10,190 nucleotides of DNA from Candidatus Pelagibacter sp. (GTDB lineage: Bacteria > Pseudomonadota > Alphaproteobacteria > Pelagibacterales > Pelagibacteraceae). The position numbers were made by a program, and so were the translations under genes. Below, in pieces: positions 1 through 5,999 of the stretch (positions are counted from its first letter, which is position 1; the number at the start of each line of letters is the position of its first letter). The notes beneath the pieces are model-generated. The model worked only from the letters and a program-made list of their open reading frames with translations. It made no database searches and was not told the origin of the DNA. The stretch lies in NCBI GenBank assembly GCA_028097785.1, contig JAOHFB010000021.1:1-10190 (forward strand), read 5' to 3'.

Positions 1-707
1 TAACAAAAGGTTTATCTATTGTTGACAATAAACTTACGACACTATCCGATAAAATTAAAAATATTTTAGAAAAAAATGGTCACTCAGAAATTAATATTTC
101 AGCAGTTAAAGGCCCTTGTTTAGCAGCTGGTTTAGCAAATAAAATGAGAACAGGAACAGTTATTGCTAACAAAGATTTAAAACAGTGTCAGTCATTAAAA
201 AATATGATTTCAACAGATTATTATTCCATGGAAATATCAGAAGATGTACCTGGAGTAGAGTTATCTGGAGCGATTAAAAACATATATTCAATGTTAATTG
301 GTGCATCTGAAGGATTAAGTAACTCCAAAGCTTCAAAAGAGATTCAATCCAAATATTTTTTAAATACTGCAGCCTCATTAATTCATAGATCAATTTCAGA
401 AATGGTTGAATTTATTTTGCACTACGGAGGTAAGTCAGAAACAGTTTATGGTTTAGCAGGTCTTGGTGATTTGTACGTTAGTGCTATTGGCGGAAGAAAT
501 AGTTTGATGGGAAAATATTTGGGTCAAGGATTTTTATATAAAGAAGCTAAAGAACAATTTATGAAAGATGTTACAGTAGAAGGAGCTCAACTTGCTTTAG
601 AGATTGGACCAAAAATACTAGAAGATCTAAGTAGTAAAAATTTTCCTTTATTATTTAATATGTTAAATACTATTTGTGAAAATAAAAAATTAGAAATTAA
701 TTGGTAA
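1..707 (+). CDS. gpsA: NAD(P)-dependent glycerol-3-phosphate dehydrogenase-like protein (3' part, start outside window)
   Basis: The reading frame is open from position 3 to the TAA at 705-707 (234 residues), so the gene begins before the window and the ATG at 144 is internal. GpsA enzymes are about 330 residues, so roughly the first 100, including the Rossmann glycine loop, are missing. What remains matches the family: VELSGAIKN, carrying the conserved catalytic-type lysine; GLAGLGDL; GGRNSLMGKYLGQG, where the Arg-Asn pair corresponds to the phosphate-contacting SRN motif; and TVEGAQLALEI near the end. The usual family segment LSGP(N/S)FA reads VKGPCLAAGL here, a visible departure. The family reduces dihydroxyacetone phosphate to sn-glycerol 3-phosphate in the cytosol for phospholipid synthesis. 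Because this copy sits in an operon with an alcohol dehydrogenase and an amidotransferase, it could be a paralogue with another substrate. The family call is firm; the exact substrate is not. Confidence 0.8.
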   Translation, partial: TKGLSIVDNKLTTLSDKIKNILEKNGHSEINISAVKGPCLAAGLANKMRTGTVIANKDLKQCQSLKNMISTDYYSMEISEDVPGVELSGAIKNIYSMLIGASEGLSNSKASKEIQSKYFLNTAASLIHRSISEMVEFILHYGGKSETVYGLAGLGDLYVSAIGGRNSLMGKYLGQGFLYKEAKEQFMKDVTVEGAQLALEIGPKILEDLSSKNFPLLFNMLNTICENKKLEINW

Positions 708-1871
708 ATGAATTCAAATTGGAATTACCCAACAACTATGTGGGTTGGAAAAGACAGAATTAAAGATTTATCGATTGCTTGTAACAATTTAAAAATCTAC
801 AAACCTTTATTAGTTACTGATAGCGGTCTTGCTAAATCTAAAATTGTTACTGATGTATTAGATAATCTCAAAAATAATGGAATTTTAGTTGAATTATATT
901 CAAATGTAGTGGGCAATCCAACGGGCACTAATGTAAATGAGGGTGTTGATTATTTTAATAAAAATGGTTGTGATGGAGTAATAGCTTTTGGAGGTGGAAG
1001 TGGCCTTGATGTTGGTAAAGCAATTGCATTTATGTCAGGTCAAACATTGCCTATATGGGATTTTGAGGATGTTGGAGATAATTGGACTAAAGCTAAATCA
1101 GAGAAAATAGCACCCATTATAGCTGTTCCAACTACTGCAGGAACTGGATCAGAAACAGGGCGTGCATCTGTAATTTTAAACGAGGAAACAGGTGTAAAAA
1201 ATATAATTTTTCATCCTAAATTTTTACCATCAATAGTCATATTGGACCCAGTTTTAACAGTTGGACTTCCAACAAAAATTACAGCAGCAACTGGTATGGA
1301 TGCTTTAGCACATAATTTAGAAGCTTATTGTGCACCAGGCTATCATCCAATGGCTGATGGAATTGCACTTGAGGGTATGAAAATAATTAACGATTGGTTG
1401 CTAGAAGCAGTTAACAATGGATCAAACATTGAAGCTCGTCAAAATATGTTGTCAGCAGCTAGCATGGGATCAACTGCATTTCAAAAAGGGTTAGGGGCAA
1501 TTCATTCATTAAGTCATCCTGTTAACGCTCTAAACAATATTCATCATGGCTTATCTAATGCAATATTCATGCCTTATGTATTAACTTTCAATAAAGATGT
1601 AATAGAAAAAAAAATAATTAAGATTTGTGATTATTTAGAACTTCCAGATCGATCTTTTAATGGTTTTATTAATTGGATTTTAGATTTAAGAAAAAAACTT
1701 GAAATACCTCATAAATTATCAGAGGTAATAGATGAAAAAGATTTTGATCTTGATAGATTGTCAAAAATGGCCTTAGCAGATCCCTCAACTGGAGGAAACC
1801 CAAAAAAATTGTCTGAAGCAGATATGAAACTAATGTATCAGCACAGTATGAAAGGTGAATTATTTGAGTGA
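708..1871 (+). CDS. Iron-containing (group III) alcohol dehydrogenase
   Basis: A complete 387-residue protein of usual family length. The dinucleotide-binding motif GGGSGLDVGKA lies at about residues 95-105 and PTTAGTGSE at 141-149. The four metal ligands expected by comparison with lactaldehyde reductase FucO are present: Asp198 and His202 in GMDALAHNLEAY, His266 in AIHSLSHP and His280 in IHHGLSNAI, the last two 14 apart as in FucO. The family oxidises or reduces primary alcohols and aldehydes with NAD(P) in the cytosol, normally with Fe2+. The ATG follows the upstream TAA with no gap and I see no clear Shine-Dalgarno sequence, so translation is probably coupled to the gpsA-like gene. The stop overlaps the next gene by 4 nt, which makes a three-gene operon. 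The substrate cannot be deduced: methanol, other short alcohols, or an amide-linked amino alcohol are all possible. I recall, unverified, that a SAR11 enzyme of this type has been discussed in methanol oxidation. Confidence 0.93.
   Translation: MNSNWNYPTTMWVGKDRIKDLSIACNNLKIYKPLLVTDSGLAKSKIVTDVLDNLKNNGILVELYSNVVGNPTGTNVNEGVDYFNKNGCDGVIAFGGGSGLDVGKAIAFMSGQTLPIWDFEDVGDNWTKAKSEKIAPIIAVPTTAGTGSETGRASVILNEETGVKNIIFHPKFLPSIVILDPVLTVGLPTKITAATGMDALAHNLEAYCAPGYHPMADGIALEGMKIINDWLLEAVNNGSNIEARQNMLSAASMGSTAFQKGLGAIHSLSHPVNALNNIHHGLSNAIFMPYVLTFNKDVIEKKIIKICDYLELPDRSFNGFINWILDLRKKLEIPHKLSEVIDEKDFDLDRLSKMALADPSTGGNPKKLSEADMKLMYQHSMKGELFE
1853..1858 (+). promoter_or_regulatory. Ribosome binding site for the GTG-started amidotransferase gene
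   Basis: AGGTGA lies inside the 3' end of the alcohol dehydrogenase gene and ends 9 nt before the GTG at 1868. It supports that GTG as the true start. Confidence 0.6.
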
Positions 1872-2659
1872 GTAATTTAAATATTTTAATTGTTGAAGGA
1901 AATATTAGAGAAGACAGTGAGTTTTTTATTAAAGCTGCTGGAGCTTCTGCGGCAGATAATTTAAAAAATTTGATTTTAAAATTGGAGCCATCAACTAACA
2001 CAGATATTATTAATCCAGGACATGATGATGAGACAACAAATGCTTTAAAAAATATGAATAAATATCATGGTATCATTTTTACAGGTGGTGCGATGAGAAT
2101 AAATGATATGACTGATGTAATTAAGAAACATATCCAATTTGCATCTAATTGTTTTAATGAAAAAAATAAAATTTTAGCAATTTGCTGGGGACTACAAGTG
2201 TGTTCAACTGCTGCTGGGGGCAAAGTTAATCCTGGAAAAAATGGTGCTCATATAGGAATTGCATCAGATGTAATCATTAACAGTGAAGGTGAAAAACATT
2301 TTATATATAAAGATAAAAAAACAATTTTTACTTCGCCAGCTTTCAATTTTGACGAAGTAAGTGAACTTCCAAAAAATGCTATTCTTTTATCAAGTGACAA
2401 GGTTAACAATGTGATGGGAGTTAAGTTTGATGCAGGTAATTCAGAAATTATTGGTCTACAATACCATCCTGACTATGAATATTTTCAAATGCTTAATCTT
2501 ATTGCTGGTCGAAAAGATCGATTATTTACAAATAAAATTTTTTCAAGTGAGAAAGAATATCAAAACCACATCTCATATATAAAGTCTGAGAACGAATTAT
2601 TGAACTTTAAGGATAGAACCTGTGAAGTTCGAAATTGGCTAAATTATTTAAAAAACTAA
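1868..2659 (+). CDS. Class I glutamine amidotransferase-like protein (GMP-synthase-like GATase1 domain)
   Basis: The 263-residue protein starts at GTG, overlapping the preceding stop as GTGA, with a good ribosome binding site upstream. It is a stand-alone GATase1 domain with no synthetase domain attached. The nucleophile elbow is AICWGLQV (Cys106) and the histidine region is GLQYHPDYEYF (His200). The oxyanion-side segment FTGGAM is at about 71-76, and SPAFNFDEVSELP (156-168) matches the HxDEV region of the family. Class I enzymes normally have His-Pro-Glu; here the third triad residue is Asp202, with Glu204 two residues later. The family removes the amide of glutamine or hydrolyses gamma-glutamyl compounds. 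With no partner synthase next to it, a hydrolase role on a gamma-glutamyl amide or similar compound is plausible but inferred. Annotation as GMP synthase would be wrong, since the ATP-pyrophosphatase domain is absent. It is the last gene of the operon, and its stop abuts that of fhs. Confidence 0.88.
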   Translation: MSNLNILIVEGNIREDSEFFIKAAGASAADNLKNLILKLEPSTNTDIINPGHDDETTNALKNMNKYHGIIFTGGAMRINDMTDVIKKHIQFASNCFNEKNKILAICWGLQVCSTAAGGKVNPGKNGAHIGIASDVIINSEGEKHFIYKDKKTIFTSPAFNFDEVSELPKNAILLSSDKVNNVMGVKFDAGNSEIIGLQYHPDYEYFQMLNLIAGRKDRLFTNKIFSSEKEYQNHISYIKSENELLNFKDRTCEVRNWLNYLKN

Positions 2660-4345
2660 TTAAAAAAGACCTTCAATCTCACCATCTTTATTTAGTTTGA
2701 TAGAGTCTGCTGCTGGAACTCTTGGTAAACCTGGCATTGTCATAATAGCTCCACAAACCACAACGATAAATTCAGCTCCAGATGAAAGTCTGATTTCTCT
2801 AATTGGTAGAGAATGTCCAGTGGGTGCCCCTTTTAAATTTGGGTCTGTTGAAAAACTATATTGAGTTTTAGCAACACATATAGGTAATTCACCAAAACCA
2901 GCTTCTTCAAAACTTTTCAATTGGTCTCTAATTTTAGTGTCGGCTATAACTTCATCAGCTCTGTAAATTTCTTTAGCTATAGTCTCAATCTTTTTAAATA
3001 ATGGAGTTTTACTCTCATATAAAAATTGAAATTTAGCTTCATTTTTTTCACATAAGTCAGAAACATGAGCTGCAAGTTCTTTTGTACCTTCCCCACCATT
3101 AGCCCAATGAGTACATAGACTTGCTTTAACTCCCATTCCGTCACAAAATTCAATTAAAGCTTTTACTTCATTATCAGTATCTTTAATAAAATGATTAACT
3201 GCAACAGCTACAGGAAGACCAAATTTTTGAACGTTTTGAATATGTCTTTCAAGGTTTACCAACCCTTTTTTAAGAGCATCTACATTCTCATTTTTAAGAT
3301 CATCTTTTGCAACACCACCATGCATCTTTAGAGCTCTAATAGTTGCAACAATAACCACACAACTTGGTTTTAAATTTGATTTTCGACATTTGATATCTAG
3401 AAATTTTTCAGCTCCTAAGTCTGCACCAAAGCCTGCTTCAGTTACCACATAGTCAGCAAGTTTTAATCCAGTTTTAGTTGCAATTACAGAATTACATCCA
3501 TGTGCAATATTTGCAAATGGACCACCATGAATAATTGCAGGATTATTTTCTAAAGTTTGAGTTACGTTTGGTCTAATGGCATCTTTTAATAATACAGTCA
3601 TTGGACCTTGAGCTTTTAAATCTTTAGCAAAAACAGGTTTTTTATCTCTTGTGTATGCAATTGTTATATTTCCAATTCTTTTTTCTAAATCTTCTAAATC
3701 ATTTGATAAACAAAAGATGGCCATGATTTCAGATGCAACAGTGATATCAAAACCATCTTCCCTTGGAAAACCATTTGCAACACCACCTAAGTTTATATTT
3801 ATTGATCTTAATGAACGATCATTCATGTCCATTACTCTTTTCCAAACAATTCTTCTAACATCTATATCTAATTTATTTCCCCAATAAATATGATTATCAA
3901 TTAACGCTGATAGTAAATTGTGAGCTGAAGTTATTGCATGAAAGTCACCAGTAAAATGTAAATTAATTTGTTCCATTGGAACCACTTGAGCATAACCTCC
4001 GCCTGCAGCTCCACCTTTCATACCAAACGATGGTCCAAGGCTGGGTTCTCTTAAACAAACAATAGATTTTTTCCCAATTTTATTCAAACCATCATTTAAT
4101 CCAACTGAAGTTGTAGTTTTACCTTCACCAGCTGGAGTAGGAGTTATTGCAGTAACTAGAATTAATTTACCATCCGGTTTGTCTTTTAAAGTATCAAGAT
4201 ACTCTAAGTTTATTTTTGCGATGTGTCTTCCCATTGGACTGAAAGCAGCACTTTCATCAGGCACATTTATTTTTGCTAAAATATCATTTATAGGTTGCAT
4301 TTTAGCTTCTCTAGCTATTTGAATATCTGATTTAACATCGCTCAT
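2660..4345 (-). CDS. fhs: Formate--tetrahydrofolate ligase
   Basis: A full-length enzyme of 561 residues (family about 550-560). The P-loop [11 protein letters not shown] is at 68-78. Both family signatures are intact: [11 protein letters not shown] at 108-118 and [12 protein letters not shown] at 333-344. It joins formate to tetrahydrofolate with ATP, giving 10-formyl-THF in the cytosol; in reverse it makes ATP and formate from formyl-THF. The start ATG (4343-4345) has TAGGA upstream with a 6-nt gap to the codon, and no earlier in-frame start looks better. The gene is transcribed divergently from soxBDAG across 127 bp. Since sarcosine oxidase feeds methylene-THF into the same folate pool, the pairing makes metabolic sense, and the shared intergenic region could coordinate them. 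Its stop codon (2660-2662) touches the stop of the opposing amidotransferase gene, leaving no room for a private terminator. Confidence 0.98.
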   Translation of the reverse strand: MSDVKSDIQIAREAKMQPINDILAKINVPDESAAFSPMGRHIAKINLEYLDTLKDKPDGKLILVTAITPTPAGEGKTTTSVGLNDGLNKIGKKSIVCLREPSLGPSFGMKGGAAGGGYAQVVPMEQINLHFTGDFHAITSAHNLLSALIDNHIYWGNKLDIDVRRIVWKRVMDMNDRSLRSININLGGVANGFPREDGFDITVASEIMAIFCLSNDLEDLEKRIGNITIAYTRDKKPVFAKDLKAQGPMTVLLKDAIRPNVTQTLENNPAIIHGGPFANIAHGCNSVIATKTGLKLADYVVTEAGFGADLGAEKFLDIKCRKSNLKPSCVVIVATIRALKMHGGVAKDDLKNENVDALKKGLVNLERHIQNVQKFGLPVAVAVNHFIKDTDNEVKALIEFCDGMGVKASLCTHWANGGEGTKELAAHVSDLCEKNEAKFQFLYESKTPLFKKIETIAKEIYRADEVIADTKIRDQLKSFEEAGFGELPICVAKTQYSFSTDPNLKGAPTGHSLPIREIRLSSGAEFIVVVCGAIMTMPGLPRVPAADSIKLNKDGEIEGLF

Positions 4346-4351
4346 TTAAAA

Positions 4352-4355
4352 TCCT
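4352..4355 (-). promoter_or_regulatory. Ribosome binding site of fhs
   Basis: On the minus strand TAGGA ends 6 nt before the fhs ATG. It is a short but well placed Shine-Dalgarno match in an otherwise A/T-only leader. Confidence 0.55.
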
Positions 4356-4389
4356 AAAGTTATAATTTTTTATTGATGACTTCTTATCC

Positions 4390-4420
4390 TTTTTTAAGTT
4401 CTTTGGAAACTTCTAAAAAA
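4390..4420. repeat. Imperfect inverted repeat overlapping the candidate sox -35 box
   Basis: AAGTT (4396-4400) and AACTT (4408-4412) flank a 7-nt centre, CTTTGGA. Outside them, six T (4390-4395) face six A (4415-4420), with two unpaired bases (CT) on the right arm. The dyad covers the proposed -35 element, a position where an operator would act. Homopolymer arms are common in A/T-rich DNA, so only the inner part carries information. Confidence 0.35.
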
Positions 4421-4430
4421 TATATATAAA
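4403..4430 (+). promoter_or_regulatory. Candidate sigma-70-type promoter for soxBDAG
   Basis: TTGGAA (4403-4408) and TATAAA (4425-4430) are separated by 16 bp. Transcription would begin about 35 nt before the soxB ATG, so the leader would include the hairpin at 4456-4473. The surroundings are so A/T-rich that TATA-like matches arise by chance, so the call is tentative. Confidence 0.35.
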
Positions 4431-4455
4431 AAAAATAAGAACTATTTATATTCAT

Positions 4456-4473
4456 TGAGATAAAAATATCTCA
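4456..4473 (+). promoter_or_regulatory. Perfect inverted repeat touching the soxB start codon
   Basis: TGAGATA and TATCTCA form a perfect 7-bp stem around the loop AAAA, and the last stem base is the A of the soxB ATG. If T4456 is left unpaired instead, CAT (4453-4455) can pair with the ATG itself and lengthen the stem to nine pairs with one bulge. No Shine-Dalgarno sequence is visible here. The position suggests an RNA hairpin that masks the start or a protein operator, but either role is inferred. No T-run follows on either strand, so it is not an intrinsic terminator. Confidence 0.5.
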
Positions 4474-5729
4474 TGCAAAAATATTCTATATTTAATCTAG
4501 TTAAAAACGCTTTTTCTGGACATCAAAATTGGGATTTAGCTTGGAAAGATCCAACTCCTAAAAAAGAATATGACGTTGTGATTATCGGAGGTGGCGGTCA
4601 TGGTTTAGCTACTGCTTACTATCTTGCAAAAGAACATAATATTACAAATGTTGCTATCATTGAAAAAGGTTGGATTGGTGGAGGTAATGTTGGAAGAAAT
4701 ACCACCATTATAAGATCTAACTACATGCATGATGATAATGCACTTTTTAGTGAATTTGGAATGGATTTATGGAGAAAGATGAGCCAGGATTTAAATTATA
4801 ATGTAATGTTTTCTCCAAGAGGAATTATCAATCTTGCACACTCTGATGCACAAATGAATGTCTACGCAAGACGTGGAAATTCAATGAGGTTGAATGGAAT
4901 TGATGCAGTTTTACTAAACAGAGAACAGGTAAAAGAAATTATACCAATGGCAGATTTTTCTGAAAATGTGAGGTTTCCGATTTTTGGTGGATTGATGCAA
5001 CCAAGTGCTGGAACAGCAAGACATGATGCAGTTGCTTGGGGATATGCAAGACAAGCTGACTCTATGGGAGTTGATATCATTCAAAACTGTGAAGTCACAG
5101 GTTTTGATGTAAGTGGTGGAAAAATTAATGGTGTAAGAACTTCAAGAGGAGATATTAAAGTAAAGAAAATTGGTTTGTGTGTTGCTGGAAGCACCAACAT
5201 TTTAGCTGAGAAATTAAATATGACTTTACCTATTGAAACACATCTTCTTCAAGCGTGTGTTTCAGAACCTGTAAAACCAATTTTAGATAGAGTGGTCACT
5301 TTTGGAGCAGGACATTTTTATATAAGCCAGTCAGATAAAGGTGAAATGGTTATGGGTGGAGATTTAGATGGATATAATAGCTATGCGCAAAGAGGTAACC
5401 TACCGACATTACAACACGTATTAACTGAAGGAATTGCGATGATGCCTTTTTTAAGTAAATTAAAAATGCTTAGAACTTGGGGTGGAATAATGGACATGTC
5501 TATGGATGGTTCCCCAATCATTGATAAAACACATATTGAAGGATTGTATTTAAATTGTGGTTGGTGTTATGGAGGATTTAAAGCAACCCCAGCATCAGGT
5601 TGGACGTTTGCTCATACAATTGCACAAGATAGAGTTCATAAACTAAACGCTGGATATAGTTTAAATAGATTTAGTACAGGTCACTTGCTGGATGAAAAAG
5701 GACTTGGAACAAAAACTTGGATTTCATAA
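4473..5729 (+). CDS. soxB: Sarcosine oxidase, beta subunit (heterotetrameric)
   Basis: A 418-residue flavoprotein of the DAO fold and the usual beta-subunit length. The start MQKYSIFNLVKNAFSGHQNW resembles the conserved N-terminus of SoxB, which fixes the ATG at 4473. The FAD-binding GGGGHG is at 39-44, the ribose-contacting acid is Glu64 in AIIEKGW, and GRNTTIIRSNY is at about 74-84. TARHDAVAWG (181-190) contains His184, which matches the family's covalent FMN attachment histidine. NCGWCYGGFKATPASGW carries the conserved active-site lysine, Lys370. The subunit oxidises sarcosine at FAD, and electrons pass to the FMN that reduces oxygen to peroxide. It is the first gene of soxBDAG. It is unrelated to the soxB of sulphur oxidation despite the shared symbol. 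No clear ribosome binding site precedes it; an inverted repeat does. Confidence 0.97.
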   Translation: MQKYSIFNLVKNAFSGHQNWDLAWKDPTPKKEYDVVIIGGGGHGLATAYYLAKEHNITNVAIIEKGWIGGGNVGRNTTIIRSNYMHDDNALFSEFGMDLWRKMSQDLNYNVMFSPRGIINLAHSDAQMNVYARRGNSMRLNGIDAVLLNREQVKEIIPMADFSENVRFPIFGGLMQPSAGTARHDAVAWGYARQADSMGVDIIQNCEVTGFDVSGGKINGVRTSRGDIKVKKIGLCVAGSTNILAEKLNMTLPIETHLLQACVSEPVKPILDRVVTFGAGHFYISQSDKGEMVMGGDLDGYNSYAQRGNLPTLQHVLTEGIAMMPFLSKLKMLRTWGGIMDMSMDGSPIIDKTHIEGLYLNCGWCYGGFKATPASGWTFAHTIAQDRVHKLNAGYSLNRFSTGHLLDEKGLGTKTWIS

Positions 5730-5999
5730 ATGCTACATATTAAATGCCCTCACTGTGGAATGAGATCACAAAATGAATTTTCCTATGGAGGCGATGCAAC
5801 TATCAAAAGACCAGAGCTTAATAAAGAGGTATCAGACCAAGACTGGGATAACTTTGTCTATAATAGAAAAAGCTTAAGAGGAAAACATTGGGAGTTATGG
5901 CAGCATTTATCAGGATGTAGACAATGGATAAAAGTTGAAAGAGATACGGCTACTCATGAAATTTTTAATACACTTAAAGCTAATGAGGAAATTTCATAA
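5730..5999 (+). CDS. soxD: Sarcosine oxidase, delta subunit (zinc-binding)
   Basis: A small protein of 89 residues, within the usual delta-subunit size. CPHCG at 6-10 and HLSGC at 59-63 supply Cys6, Cys9, His59 and Cys63, the spacing of the structural zinc site in heterotetrameric sarcosine oxidases. DWDNFVYNRKSLRGKHWELWQH in between (split here as DWDNFVYNR and KSLRGKHWELWQH) is strongly family-typical. The subunit has no catalytic role of its own; it stabilises the complex by contacting the alpha subunit. The ATG directly follows the soxB TAA with no spacer and no visible Shine-Dalgarno sequence, so its translation is probably coupled to soxB. Confidence 0.97.
   Translation: MLHIKCPHCGMRSQNEFSYGGDATIKRPELNKEVSDQDWDNFVYNRKSLRGKHWELWQHLSGCRQWIKVERDTATHEIFNTLKANEEIS
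5985..5990 (+). promoter_or_regulatory. Ribosome binding site of soxA
   Basis: GAGGAA ends 8 nt before the soxA ATG at 5999 and lies within the last codons of soxD. It is among the strongest Shine-Dalgarno matches in the window and confirms the TAATG overlap start. Confidence 0.7.

Larger units (their letters stand above)
4346..4472. promoter_or_regulatory. Divergent fhs / soxBDAG control region
   Basis: This 127-bp stretch, almost entirely A and T, is the only substantial non-coding interval in the window and must carry the promoters for both directions. It contains the fhs ribosome binding site, a candidate sox promoter, an imperfect dyad around the candidate -35 box, and a perfect hairpin against the soxB start. 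I could not pick a convincing fhs promoter: the minus-strand TATAAC at 4359-4364 is too close to the start to leave room for the ribosome binding site. The region is too short and too A/T-rich for a tandem glycine riboswitch, and I see no conserved aptamer core. Confidence 0.75.

Noticed and set aside
144..707. Start of the first gene at the ATG at 144
   Set aside because: The same frame is open back to position 3 and the upstream residues (KGLSIV...AVKGPCLAAGLANK) fit the GpsA family, so this methionine is internal.
1669..2001. Minus-strand open frame of 110 residues, and similar frames at 3651-3887, 4862-5080, 6153-6335 and 6418-6642
   Set aside because: All lie opposite or out of frame within well-recognised genes, have no family-like sequence and no convincing ribosome binding site.
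1868..2659. GMP synthase (guaA)
   Set aside because: Only the amidotransferase domain is present; at 263 residues the ATP-pyrophosphatase and dimerisation domains are missing.
4346..4472. Glycine or SAM riboswitch before the sox genes
   Set aside because: SAR11 is known for such riboswitches, but this region has almost no G or C, no aptamer core that I recognise, and is shared with a divergent gene; only a simple hairpin is present.
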